Source: Marinirhabdus sp050859505
Lineage (GTDB): Bacteria > Bacteroidota > Bacteroidia > Flavobacteriales > Flavobacteriaceae
Direction of reading: 5' to 3'
DNA: 64,000 nucleotides
Assembly (NCBI RefSeq): GCF_050859505.1
Contig: NZ_CP193934.1
Span: forward strand, 3,348,001-3,412,000
Shown here: piece after piece, positions 44,501-53,353 of the stretch
Numbering within the stretch: the stretch's first letter is position 1
How the letters are laid out: every line of letters starts with the position of its first letter
Made by a program: the position numbers and the translations under genes
Notes under the pieces: model-generated
The model's input: the letters and a program-made list of their open reading frames with translations, nothing else
Told to the model about the DNA's origin: nothing
Databases searched by the model: none

Positions 44501-45490
44501 TAGATTTTTCATGAATAATACATCATCGGAGCCTTCTAATTCTTTTGGATTAAAATCTACACCATTAATTTTTTCCTTGGGAATGATTGAACTTTCAACT
44601 CTATATACTAAATTATTATCATAGACCCAATTACTCCCACATCCGTGACCTAAACAATAGTTTTTATAATTTCTATACAAAAATTTAAGCTCTATTTCCT
44701 CTTCACTAAGAAATTCTAATTTTGTATTGTCTGGAAAAGAAACAAACTCTATTGAAGAGTCTATTACTATTTTTGGTTGAAAAAGGCAACCTTCTCTAGA
44801 TTTAACTGAACCATCCTTAACTTTTTTGTTATTTATTAGTGATACAGTTATTATGGTTTGATTTTCTTTAAGCCCGTGTTGTTTTCGTTTTATAATCTTT
44901 ATACACGAATTATTTTCTTCATTTAAAATACTCAGTATATTCCCTTGACTACTAACCTCCCAAGAATTTTCTGAATTAATCTCTCCAATAATTTTAAAAT
45001 CAGAGACTTTAACATCCAATAAAATAGAAATTGGCTTCCTAGTATATTTTGAATCTGCTTTCAATTTCACTTCGTTGGTACTTGTGAAATATTTCCCAAA
45101 ATCTACTTGAACTTTTAGTATCGATTTTTCATCTACTATAGACGATATGGCTATTGATGAAGGGTAAAACTCAGTTGTTAATCTTAAATCCTCTTCTTTG
45201 TCATCTTCGATAACCTTTCTGTTTGTCCTGCTATTTGTCTCTTTAGAATCATTATTTTTATCTTCTTTAATCCCATCTAACTCTCCATTAATCTCTTTTG
45301 GATTAAACAAAGAAGTTTCTTCTTTTGATTGAGGAAATAGAATTCCTGTAGAATACATATCTAGAGGTGAAAAAGATATATTTTCGTTTTTGTCTGGTTC
45401 ACCGTTTTCGTCCAGATGAAAAGGTCCTAAATAAGTCCTGTTAACCCATTCAGATATTTCATCTCTTATTTCTAAATCCGTTTTGCTCAT
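41594..45490 (-). CDS. drmA: DISARM helicase DrmA
   Basis: 1298 aa SF2 helicase. Walker A PTGGGKT at residues 515-521, DELH box at 779-782, motif III GATAT near 814-818, and late C-terminal-domain motifs around NMIAVGVDIPRL and QASSRVGR. An insertion with zinc-type CPCCGNK (641-647) and HCTNSKCHF (693-701) lies between the motor halves. The N-terminal 500 residues are specific to the family. Directly followed by drmB, start overlapping its stop by one base, and preceded by the NERD helicase with 2 bases between. Confidence 0.93.
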   Translation of the reverse strand: MSKTDLEIRDEISEWVNRTYLGPFHLDENGEPDKNENISFSPLDMYSTGILFPQSKEETSLFNPKEINGELDGIKEDKNNDSKETNSRTNRKVIEDDKEEDLRLTTEFYPSSIAISSIVDEKSILKVQVDFGKYFTSTNEVKLKADSKYTRKPISILLDVKVSDFKIIGEINSENSWEVSSQGNILSILNEENNSCIKIIKRKQHGLKENQTIITVSLINNKKVKDGSVKSREGCLFQPKIVIDSSIEFVSFPDNTKLEFLSEEEIELKFLYRNYKNYCLGHGCGSNWVYDNNLVYRVESSIIPKEKINGVDFNPKELEGSDDVLFMKNLSDLDSAFKTSDLISGLKSFTKIYEKWIVEQEGSLKEEVFNKEYSKTSSTIIDKCSRLLSRMNRGIELLNDKDVLRAFLDANKSMFNQRVMSDFAKHRTIEKRTIPSKNSDGLDDYLPEFQKIPYDSISNSIWKNGELSIPKEKSSSNWFLAKWRPFQLAFILSQVEGVVDKESDDRETIDLLWFPTGGGKTEAYLGLISFTIFYERLKSESKVSGVSVMMRYTLRMLNKQQFDRANILICACELIRYDNPDLYGKERVSNGLWVGGSFFPNKHSGSRDFPGNNELLEAYKASIDNRNNSFTHDYAPPVFNCPCCGNKLVKEIHTTDDKKQETKGKWGYSQKRNRLKRKPFSHNKDSHNPFITHCTNSKCHFYLSEGDFLLNKLDSTKIDSYSLPIYYVDEDVYRHRPTLLFSTVDKYAQLSWKKEVFRLFNFNDDFSRFCPPPSLIVQDELHLISSSLGTIYSLFEFAIDELTNYEGSKPKIIGATATVRNAKQQCIKIYDRKFYSQFPPVGVHIDDSFYSRKKSDDENGRLYLGIMASGNTSTTAKLRLDSLLYEGVNLIKNAENSELDNYYTLLAYFNTVKELGKYRTLLEDDMEAYRKFLSKHLKNIHLQYNPSRIVELSSQMTSDEINIGLDRLENTRLQYVDLSNEVVKFLSSIGVNTEKDLQEVKYKWKWISIFNNYWEAIKVIADLSDNEKIGTYPYEEDKLDVVYNKCYPIFEKSIKSKSRDNNDPVKVALATNMIAVGVDIPRLNVMSISGQPKTSAEYIQASSRVGRQSPGIVLTLYNQAKNRDRSHYENFKDYHQAYYKYVEATSVTPFSLPALEKTLDSVVIALMRGMYFKEETNAFFDSEAELCFNQIKQKLIDRYLNITRVLNIENENLKIKKVNEIEVLFDELKDRWRNLRSVNFTEFRDIMNNSLSDENLTNRLFLDAKYRDHHMTRGKMLFAMTSLRDVDTSAKIKIKTYD

Positions 45491-45492
45491 AT

Positions 45493-47259
45493 CTAGTTCA
45501 TCGCTTGTATAGCAAGCTTTGTTTTATTTTCTTCTTGAAAAAATATTGTTAACCCTAATTTAGCTCTGGTATATCCAACATATAGTAATGACATACTCTC
45601 CAGGACTTCAGGCGAATAATTAAGTACTCCAGCTACAATAACAAAATCATTTTCTAAACCTTTATAACTATGAATTGTAGAAATAGAAACCTTGCCTTTG
45701 ACTTTATGGTTATCCTCATTTACTTTATTGTAGCCTAATTTTGATTTTTCAATAATATTTTTTAAAACAGCATTATCTGGAGTTAGGATTGTAATCTTAG
45801 AAAGGTCTACACCATCTTTTTTCTGTTTATTAATAAGTATATCTAGCTCTGTAACTAAATTTTCAGTAGACTTATAAAAAACCGTTCTTGTTTTAAAAGG
45901 AACATCCTTCCTCCTGCACGGAATAATATCTAATCCACTGTGTCTTGATGCAACATTAATTATATCTTGATGATTTCGACAATTAAGAGGTAAAGCATTT
46001 ACAGTTGTAGGGTATTGAGATACAAAAAGCTTAAAAAATTCTTCATCAAAACTTTCATAAAAACCTTGAAATTTGTAGTCAATGAAAATACTCCAATTTC
46101 CAGACTCTATACCTCCGTTTAAGCTTAAAAAAATAGAATCCAGAATATTCTCCTTAAAAACATCCTGACCTTCATCTATAATAAGGAAATCATATTTGGA
46201 TACATTAAGAGAGTTATACCAATATTTAAATTGGTTTGGTAGGAGTTCAGTCCAATATTCTGTTAACGACCGATTACCTTCTGGTAGTAAAGATGCTTTA
46301 TTTAGATAATCAAAAAGATATTTATGAACACTAAAGACTTCAATTTCTAAATCCTCAAAAGAATCAAAATATTTTTTTATTTCCGACGATAAGTTCTTAT
46401 TAAAACAGAAGAATGCAACTTTTTTATTTTGATTTGCTTTTCTTAGAATTAGCTCTTTTGCTATGAGTGTTTTTCCAGTACCTGGTCCTCCCGAAACAAT
46501 AAACCCTCTATTTGAGAAGAAATCCACAGAATCTAAAATTTGATATTGCTCTTCTGTGTATTCTATTATTTTGTCATTCTGGTCATCTACAACTTTATTT
46601 AATGGAATTTCGAATATTAAATCCCTTCGAAACATTTTTCTAATATTATCAACACCTTTAAGCCCTATCCCTGAGTAAGTTCTGTTATTATATTTATCGT
46701 GTGATTTCCAATATTCTTTAAGTCTTTCAATATACTTGACAAAAGTATTAGGAGTACTATGGTCTGTGGAAGTGTAAATAATTTCTGGGTCATATTCTAT
46801 AGTTTCATAGCTGAAATTATCAGAATTTCCCGTTTTTTTTTTGATACTAAGGCTTTTAACATCGGGAAACATTACGCCATAACCAAATATTAACTTAGAC
46901 CTATAGTTTTCAGATGGGTAAAATTCATTAATCAAGTTATCTCGAAAATGGAACAAATAGTCTGTTACTTGTTTGAAGGGTTCTCCTCTTTTTGTACCTC
47001 CTAAAACCCACCATTCATCATTAACACTATCATATCTAACAGGTCCTCCTTTGGATTCCAAAAATAAAATGAAATTATCATCTAGATATACAAAGTCTAC
47101 TTCTCCTACTAGCTTCCTTTTTACATTGTGACTCCTTAATGAATGGAATAGATAACGTTTTAGGTTATTCTCAAAATACCCAGACTTGTTTGCAAGACTA
47201 TATATTTCTTTTTCACCTTTATTAGTAAACTCAGTTCTATATTTTGGTAATATTGGCAT
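45493..47259 (-). CDS. NERD nuclease domain fused to an SF1 helicase
   Basis: 588 aa. N-terminal NERD-type nuclease: GEVDFVYLDD (52-61) and LESKGG (67-72) give the D...ExK pattern of PD-(D/E)XK folds. A UvrD/Rep-type SF1 helicase follows with Walker A GGPGTGKT (257-264), Walker B IDEGQD (361-366) and motif VI YVGYTRAK at the end. It lies between the 914-aa gene and drmA with 0 and 2 base gaps. I do not recall it as a canonical DISARM gene; it may supply the nuclease activity usually given to DrmC. Confidence 0.88.
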   Translation of the reverse strand: MPILPKYRTEFTNKGEKEIYSLANKSGYFENNLKRYLFHSLRSHNVKRKLVGEVDFVYLDDNFILFLESKGGPVRYDSVNDEWWVLGGTKRGEPFKQVTDYLFHFRDNLINEFYPSENYRSKLIFGYGVMFPDVKSLSIKKKTGNSDNFSYETIEYDPEIIYTSTDHSTPNTFVKYIERLKEYWKSHDKYNNRTYSGIGLKGVDNIRKMFRRDLIFEIPLNKVVDDQNDKIIEYTEEQYQILDSVDFFSNRGFIVSGGPGTGKTLIAKELILRKANQNKKVAFFCFNKNLSSEIKKYFDSFEDLEIEVFSVHKYLFDYLNKASLLPEGNRSLTEYWTELLPNQFKYWYNSLNVSKYDFLIIDEGQDVFKENILDSIFLSLNGGIESGNWSIFIDYKFQGFYESFDEEFFKLFVSQYPTTVNALPLNCRNHQDIINVASRHSGLDIIPCRRKDVPFKTRTVFYKSTENLVTELDILINKQKKDGVDLSKITILTPDNAVLKNIIEKSKLGYNKVNEDNHKVKGKVSISTIHSYKGLENDFVIVAGVLNYSPEVLESMSLLYVGYTRAKLGLTIFFQEENKTKLAIQAMN

Positions 47260-50004
47260 CTATCCCTGTTGTATCATTAATATTTCTTTGACATTCACAA
47301 CTTCATTTAATCTTTCGATAACATTCTTTAATTCTAATTCTTGTATTTGATGAGTCATACCATGATTCTTATATACGTGATATAGATATATCTGTTTATG
47401 AAGTTTTGTTCTAAACTTGGCAACCCATTCTGTAGCTTCCAATATTTCTTCTTTTTTAAATTCACTAGTTTTTGAAAATTCATCTTTTCTAAATAAATCT
47501 ATTAGTTGGTCTAGACAATCTGGATAGATTGTTAAACCTGTGACCCATCTATCAACAGTAGGATTTGTAACGAATATATCATTTGTAACAAGAAACCTAT
47601 TAAGTGTAGTGATATAACCCCCAAGTTCCTCATACTTATTTATTAAATCTACTCTCCAAGAATAAGACGCTTCATAGTACTTATTCAATTTTCTATACTT
47701 ATCCTTAAGGTAATTAAGTAACTCGCTGAAATCATCATTAAAACCACTCATAACAAATATCTTGTCATTAAGTTTTAGTTCTGAGGCTCGTTTCTTTATA
47801 TCCGTATCACTAGTATTATTTAATAAGTAAAAGAATTTAGTCTGTGGGACTCTTAAATAACCATCTTCAAATAGTAATAAAGTATTTGCTGAATTCTCAG
47901 CAGTTGTAGAAGCCCCAGTAACTCGAAAATTATTATTACGTATTATTTTATTTATTACGAAAGAGAAGTCAAATTCATTATTGTCAATGGACTCAATATC
48001 GTCAACATATTCTGGCTCAATAATTTCGTCCTCAATGGTAGGCAAATCATTTTGAGTATTAAATATATCATACCCATAATCAACATAGTCATCTAAACTT
48101 AATTCAATCTTATTAGTATCTACTAAATATTCTTGGCTTTCTAAATTCAGTAATAATAATTTGTTGTCAAAGTCAGATAAATTGGATATAACAGGAGTAA
48201 ACTTTGTAAAACAATATTTGAAATAACCCAATTCCATTTTAGAATTAAGAATGACAAACTGGTTTTCGCAATACTTAGATAAAAATAAAGACTTAGTAAT
48301 CTTTCCTGAATACGTTAGAAAAAAAACATATTTGAATTTTCGAGTATTGACATATGTAGTATCATCTAGATGTAGGAAACTGCTATTTAAACCTGTATCG
48401 CTTAAAATGGTGTTTTTAGCTTTTTCAATATCTTCCTGATTGTTGTTTTTACTAATTACTAAAACCTCTTCCTGTAACTTTAACTCTTGAATTACTTTAA
48501 CAACCACAGAAATCTTACTGTTATAAAAATGTTCATCATCAATTAATTGAGATAAAACTTCAACCTTACTGTTGTATGAAGTAGAGTTAACCTCTCCACT
48601 AAGTTTAGATAGTTTTTCAATATAATCGTAATAATCTCTTTTAAGAATATCATTATTGAAAAAGCTATTTAGTCTGTCATATAATTGATAACCAATTTTT
48701 ATAACGTTTAAAAGTTCACTACTATAATTTATATCACTTGCAGTACTTATTTCTTCTGTCAGTTGCCTTGACAACATTTTAAATGTAAACCAATAATTAT
48801 AATGACAAGTATTCGTTACTGATAGAGTTTTAAAACTTGATTTTTCAATAGTCCCATTTGTATTTAAGCTGACTCTTTCTTTTTGATTAATTAACCATGG
48901 GTAGGTCTCAATACCGAATTTTTCTAAAATTTGGTTATAGTCAAAATTATAATCCTTTTGAAGAAAATAAACATCTTTAATGCTTGAAATTGATTGTGCT
49001 TCTTTTAGTTCTTCTGCAAAAATTTTGAAGTTAGCAAAATCATTTCTTGATTCCTTTTTAATAATAAAATCAAAATCGTCAAAAATTAGTGTATTAACAT
49101 GGGTAAGGTTTAATTCTTCTAAAACACCTTCCCATCCCAAATAATATTCTGATGAACAATAATAGATTATAGGCTCAACACTTTCTATACCCTCAGACTT
49201 AATAGAGCATTCATTATCTCTAGAAATTTTAATTTCGGCTATCGGAAATTGCTCAGTGATTGATAGATTATCTATTTGAATATCTTTTAATAGCTGACGA
49301 TATTTAGCTTTACTTGTAAATAATAAGACCCCAGAAGAAGGCTTCATATTTAAGTTAGTACCAAGTTTAACTATATCCTTGATATCAACTTCAGAATTTG
49401 AATCCCCTTTAATTTTATTTAACTCAAAGAACTTTGTGTTAGAATTGATAAACTCATTTAAATACAACTGAAGTGAATCTGTTTTTGAAGAAATGGTAAG
49501 AGTTTCGACTACTTTAGCTCTAGATAAAGTGCTAAGTAAATCTTGTAGTCTAGGAGATATTTCATTTGGTCGTCTTTCAATAGATTCAATAGCAAAATAT
49601 ATTTTGTTGTTAATACCTAGTTTTACCCTTAATCCTTTTAAAACCCATTCTTTATTTAGGTATTTAAATTTTTCAGGAAACATACTTTCGACTTCAGAAA
49701 GCATAGAGTTTAGTTCAGATGTATCAATGGAATCTTCAGAGTAGTCATTTTTAATTTCATTATAAACTTTGTAATAGTTAGAGATGCCTATATAAAATGG
49801 CAAAAGTTTTTGTTGCTTACTTCCCTCTCTAGTGTAAAAGGAAATAATTCTATTATGGGTGTCCAAGGTATTTGTGAAAGCTAGAAACGGAGTAAGAAGG
49901 TTGTACAATGTTCCTTTTAAAGGCTTGTCGTCTATAGATACTCTTAAACTATCTATTTCCTTGTAGGTATTCCTTATGTATGCTATTAATTCTTTATTAA
50001 ACAT
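47260..50004 (-). CDS. Large protein of the DISARM operon, possible DrmE
   Basis: 914 aa. No intact Walker A is seen. A Walker-B-like LIFDDFDF is near residue 300, and VLVISKNNNQEDIE farther on resembles a Rossmann strand of a helicase motor domain. The length, place beside drmMII and drmA, and presence in a class 2-like operon fit DrmE, but I cannot confirm the family. The ATG overlaps the methyltransferase stop by 8 bases, and the stop abuts the NERD helicase start. Confidence 0.6.
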   Translation of the reverse strand: MFNKELIAYIRNTYKEIDSLRVSIDDKPLKGTLYNLLTPFLAFTNTLDTHNRIISFYTREGSKQQKLLPFYIGISNYYKVYNEIKNDYSEDSIDTSELNSMLSEVESMFPEKFKYLNKEWVLKGLRVKLGINNKIYFAIESIERRPNEISPRLQDLLSTLSRAKVVETLTISSKTDSLQLYLNEFINSNTKFFELNKIKGDSNSEVDIKDIVKLGTNLNMKPSSGVLLFTSKAKYRQLLKDIQIDNLSITEQFPIAEIKISRDNECSIKSEGIESVEPIIYYCSSEYYLGWEGVLEELNLTHVNTLIFDDFDFIIKKESRNDFANFKIFAEELKEAQSISSIKDVYFLQKDYNFDYNQILEKFGIETYPWLINQKERVSLNTNGTIEKSSFKTLSVTNTCHYNYWFTFKMLSRQLTEEISTASDINYSSELLNVIKIGYQLYDRLNSFFNNDILKRDYYDYIEKLSKLSGEVNSTSYNSKVEVLSQLIDDEHFYNSKISVVVKVIQELKLQEEVLVISKNNNQEDIEKAKNTILSDTGLNSSFLHLDDTTYVNTRKFKYVFFLTYSGKITKSLFLSKYCENQFVILNSKMELGYFKYCFTKFTPVISNLSDFDNKLLLLNLESQEYLVDTNKIELSLDDYVDYGYDIFNTQNDLPTIEDEIIEPEYVDDIESIDNNEFDFSFVINKIIRNNNFRVTGASTTAENSANTLLLFEDGYLRVPQTKFFYLLNNTSDTDIKKRASELKLNDKIFVMSGFNDDFSELLNYLKDKYRKLNKYYEASYSWRVDLINKYEELGGYITTLNRFLVTNDIFVTNPTVDRWVTGLTIYPDCLDQLIDLFRKDEFSKTSEFKKEEILEATEWVAKFRTKLHKQIYLYHVYKNHGMTHQIQELELKNVIERLNEVVNVKEILMIQQG

Positions 50005-51553
50005 CTAAAATTTTTAATACTATTTTTCCAATTTGATAAGCTAAGTATGGTGGAACTGCATTTCCTACTTGGTGAAACTGCATTGTCCTGCTTCCTCTGA
50101 AAAGATAATTATCTGGAAATGTTTGTATTCGGGCGGCTTCTCTAACAGTTAAACTTCTCACTTGTGATTTGTCATAATGAATAAAATAGTGACCATCCTT
50201 AGATATATGACTGGTAATCGTCGTAGCAGGAATTCCTTTTTTTTGGACTCTGAATCTATCTGAAAAGTTTCCAGATTCTGCACTACTATGGTCTGGTAAT
50301 AGCTTATCTCCATATTCTTTAAAATCCCTCATTCTAGGGAATTTTTTATACTTATCAGTAAACATCGTAGAAAACATATATCTTTTTAAATCTTCAATCA
50401 GATGACTTCTTGATTGGTGATTTAAAATCCCGTTAAGCTTATTGTCCAAATACCAGGACTGATGAGCTATCTGTTTCTCTTCTTTTCTATGGTATTTCAA
50501 ATATTCACTTCCTGTTCCATAATTTGATTTATTTATTTCGAAATCATCGTCATCATTAAAACCATTAAGATTAATAAGTTGATTAAGATTTTCATTCATT
50601 AGAGTCTGCCAGTTATCTTCAGAATCTTCGACGTTCTTATATTTTCTTACTTTTTTCCCTTTTTCATTAATTTCATATCTATCAAATCTCCTATTTAATC
50701 CACTTCTAATTTTAGGTAGGTCATCTATCACATCTTCTATATTTATCTTAGAAGTATTCTTTTTTAAAACAGGTGGTTTGACCTTAATATCCTCTCTAAT
50801 ACCAAGCAAAATAACTCTGTGTCTTTTTTGAGGAACTCCATAATCTTCCGAGTTTATTATATAGTCTCTGGGGTACTTTACATTTTCCTCTACCAAAGAA
50901 TATATTTTGTAATTATTGATTTTAGTTCCCTTAATTATTTTATACGGAGCGGATAGATCTTCAAGAATCATATCGAAAACATTATCTCCATTAACTTTGG
51001 CAGATAGTAATCCTTTAACATTTTCCATTACAAATACAGATGGTGAATGCTTTGCAATAACCTTCAAATATTCTTTATATAAATATACTCTGTGGTCTTC
51101 ACTTGAAATTCCACCAACTCTTGACCTTCCTGCCATAGAATACGCTTGACAAGGCGGACCACCTATAAGAACCCATCTATCATCATCTCCAACAATATTT
51201 TTTATTTTTGAATTGAGAAACTCTTCAGAATCTTTACCTAATTCGAATTTTATTGCTTCCTCTGAAGCAATCATATATTCAGTAGGATACGCCTTAAATA
51301 ATTCTTCAATTTTCTTTTCTCTATCTTCAATATTATCTATGGAGATTGCATTGTAGTATTCTTTTGGCAGGTTATTCTTTGGGAATTGTCGACAGAAGCT
51401 TCTCAATAAAAGAGTTTTATGTGCTGATTCATCTTTCTCAATAGATAAATCAATTGAAAACCTTCTTTTCTTGTTCTTAGTGATAGATGAGAATCCTTCA
51501 GCTAAGCCTCCAGGGCCTGCAAATAAGTCTACAATTTTTATGTTTTTATTCAT
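49997..51553 (-). CDS. drmMII: DNA cytosine-5 methyltransferase (DrmMII type)
   Basis: 518 aa. Motif I DLFAGPGGLAEGF (9-21), motif IV with catalytic cysteine GGPPCQAYS (131-139), ENVKG (177-181), PQKRHRVILLG, and C-terminal motifs IX-X (QVGNAVPPYLA). It transfers methyl from SAM to cytosine C5 and would mark host DNA. No restriction endonuclease is beside it; in DISARM class 2 the methylase protects host DNA while DrmA/B act on foreign DNA. First large gene of the operon; a short ORF overlaps its start. Confidence 0.94.
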   Translation of the reverse strand: MNKNIKIVDLFAGPGGLAEGFSSITKNKKRRFSIDLSIEKDESAHKTLLLRSFCRQFPKNNLPKEYYNAISIDNIEDREKKIEELFKAYPTEYMIASEEAIKFELGKDSEEFLNSKIKNIVGDDDRWVLIGGPPCQAYSMAGRSRVGGISSEDHRVYLYKEYLKVIAKHSPSVFVMENVKGLLSAKVNGDNVFDMILEDLSAPYKIIKGTKINNYKIYSLVEENVKYPRDYIINSEDYGVPQKRHRVILLGIREDIKVKPPVLKKNTSKINIEDVIDDLPKIRSGLNRRFDRYEINEKGKKVRKYKNVEDSEDNWQTLMNENLNQLINLNGFNDDDDFEINKSNYGTGSEYLKYHRKEEKQIAHQSWYLDNKLNGILNHQSRSHLIEDLKRYMFSTMFTDKYKKFPRMRDFKEYGDKLLPDHSSAESGNFSDRFRVQKKGIPATTITSHISKDGHYFIHYDKSQVRSLTVREAARIQTFPDNYLFRGSRTMQFHQVGNAVPPYLAYQIGKIVLKILDV

Positions 51554-51630
51554 TAATTATTTAATGCCTTCGTAAAATCTAGGGATATTCTTTTATTTTT
51601 TTTAATCGCAAATTCTTCAAAAATCGCCAT
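51553..51630 (-). CDS. Possible 25-aa leader peptide overlapping drmMII
   Basis: ATG at 51630 and stop TAA sharing one base with the drmMII ATG (TAATG). The peptide is MAIFEEFAIKKNKRISLDFT plus KALNN. The reading frame stays open upstream to just after the abiEii stop, so it may also be the tail of a decayed gene. TAATG overlaps usually mean coupled translation. Confidence 0.4.
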   Translation of the reverse strand: MAIFEEFAIKKNKRISLDFTKALNN

Positions 51631-51669
51631 TGTCTTTCGTTTTAATCTCCTCACGCTTGGGTTTTTAAT

Positions 51670-52461
51670 TTATTTAAGCCTCTCAACAAGCTCTTTTTTC
51701 AGCCATTCAAAGGCCGCATTTTGGTCATATTTAATTTCGGGTCTTAATAATGCTTCCATATCTCCAGTAAAACCCGGATTATTTTCTTTTTCTTCCACAT
51801 TGAGTAAAAACTCTTTTTTGGTGGGCGGTTTTCCAACTGAAACACTCATATATTCATAGAAACAATCGATAATTGTTGGGATATCCAAATTGTGGTTCAA
51901 TCTGGAATAATCCAAATCAAACAAATCCCTTCCTTTACTTCTTTGATACAATGCTCTTAATTTTGTACCTAATAATTCATTGATATTATAGGTACGGATA
52001 TTTGCTTTACCTTCAAACCAATTATTTTTTACTTCAAAAGGAAATTCAACCCAAGGCAGTACGTTAAAATGTTCTTTACAATTGATTTCCAATTTTAAAC
52101 GCAGTCGAATATTCTCATATTCCGATGTAAATCGATACATCGCCTTTGCACCGTGACCACCGATTTTAGTGCTTCTTTTTTCTTCGAAAAAAGTAACCAC
52201 TTCAGCGATGCGTTGCATTATCGGTTTTATCGGTCCTGGTTTAACTTGAACCAAATCGATATCTTCGGAATAGCGTGGTGCAGGATTTAAATACAATTTA
52301 TGAAGTGCTGTACCTCCTCTAAATGCTAGATTTTCATTTAAAAATTCATCCGAAAATATATCGACAAGGGCGCGACTTATGACCAAATCTTGTTCTACCT
52401 GTGAAAATTCTTTCCAAGGTGCGTGCATTTGCCATTTAGCTATATCAGGTCTCGGTATCAT
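51670..52461 (-). CDS. abiEii: AbiEii nucleotidyltransferase toxin
   Basis: 263 aa. Nucleotidyltransferase core GGTALHKLY (49-57) and RYSEDIDLV (63-71) with the metal-binding acidic pair. AbiEii toxins modify tRNA/nucleotides and arrest growth on phage infection (type IV toxin-antitoxin). Start overlaps the abiEi stop by 4 bases. Full length for the family. Confidence 0.92.
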   Translation of the reverse strand: MIPRPDIAKWQMHAPWKEFSQVEQDLVISRALVDIFSDEFLNENLAFRGGTALHKLYLNPAPRYSEDIDLVQVKPGPIKPIMQRIAEVVTFFEEKRSTKIGGHGAKAMYRFTSEYENIRLRLKLEINCKEHFNVLPWVEFPFEVKNNWFEGKANIRTYNINELLGTKLRALYQRSKGRDLFDLDYSRLNHNLDIPTIIDCFYEYMSVSVGKPPTKKEFLLNVEEKENNPGFTGDMEALLRPEIKYDQNAAFEWLKKELVERLK

Positions 52462-53252
52462 AAATCACTTTCCATTTTTATATTTACATCAACTTTCCAT
52501 CTATTATCAACTGCACCTGCCTTTTCACTAGACCTCGGACTCAATAAAACTGGATAGAATTTTTTAAATTTTAGATGTTCATATATGAGATTAGCTATAT
52601 CAGATTCGGGATTGATTTCTTCTAATAAAAACCCTAAACGTTGTAACACACTTTTATGAGGATACCAAGACAGTAAATCTTTTGCGTCTTCCCATTTCAT
52701 TTCTTCTGTTAGCTCTTCTAAAACAGAAAGCATTCTATTTAATCCACCTATCTTAGTTTGATGGTAAATTAAATCAACGGTGGTTAAGCAAGGACTGGAT
52801 ATGCTGAACATTCCTGCATCTCCTTTTCTTGATATTATATTTTTGTTTGGCCAGTTGGAAACGGTAAAAAAGTCAAGATTGATTGCATTTTTAGAGATGG
52901 ATAACAAAGGTGCTTTGTCGTGCAAAACATACTCCTTTTGAATTTGTTGATGCCCAGCACCATAAAATTTTGCTGCCGAGTATAATCCCACATAATAATT
53001 GCGATCTAAATACTCAAACATTCTTTCAATGTATAGTTCAATGGGCAATTTGCCGAACCTTGAATATCGTGGTGGAATAATTAAATAAAAATGATGTCTT
53101 AGTGGAACTATATCACCTTTCTGAGTAGCGTACTTTAAATCATTATGCACCAAAGTTTCAGACTTACCAGAGTAAGCTTCAACAACTTCATCAAAAGTAA
53201 ATGAATAGTTTTCAAAGGATAATTGGTTATTGATGAAATCAGATAAGGTCAA
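52458..53252 (-). CDS. abiEi: AbiEi antitoxin / repressor
   Basis: 264 aa, with an N-terminal winged HTH (DEVVEAYSGKSETLVHNDL) typical of AbiEi antitoxins, which repress their own operon. The track start is a TTG at 53252, with no better ATG upstream; the inverted repeat at 53257-53309 begins four bases beyond it. The C-terminal half covers AbiE-type antitoxin sequence. The gene overlaps abiEii by 4 bases. Confidence 0.88.
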   Translation of the reverse strand: MTLSDFINNQLSFENYSFTFDEVVEAYSGKSETLVHNDLKYATQKGDIVPLRHHFYLIIPPRYSRFGKLPIELYIERMFEYLDRNYYVGLYSAAKFYGAGHQQIQKEYVLHDKAPLLSISKNAINLDFFTVSNWPNKNIISRKGDAGMFSISSPCLTTVDLIYHQTKIGGLNRMLSVLEELTEEMKWEDAKDLLSWYPHKSVLQRLGFLLEEINPESDIANLIYEHLKFKKFYPVLLSPRSSEKAGAVDNRWKVDVNIKMESDL

Positions 53253-53256
53253 TCTT

Positions 53257-53309
53257 AGTAAATTTTCGAGAAAGGTAGTAAAAATTACCCTTTTTCTCGA
53301 AAGTTTACT
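53257..53309. promoter_or_regulatory. Operator: large inverted repeat upstream of abiEi
   Basis: AGTAAATTTTCGAGAAAGGTA (53257-53277, read as 20+1) and its partner ending in TTTCTCGAAAGTTTACT (to 53309) form an imperfect inverted repeat separated by 8 bases. AbiEi proteins bind inverted repeats in their own promoter. A second copy of the half site is at 53783-53799. Confidence 0.75.
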
Positions 53310-53353
53310 AAACTATTATATTTAAATTATATTATATATTTTTAAAATCCATT

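Noticed and set aside
49997..51553. Orphan or type II restriction-modification methylase
   Set aside because: No endonuclease is adjacent, and the gene is fused by overlaps into an operon with DrmA and DrmB, so DISARM DrmMII is the better call.
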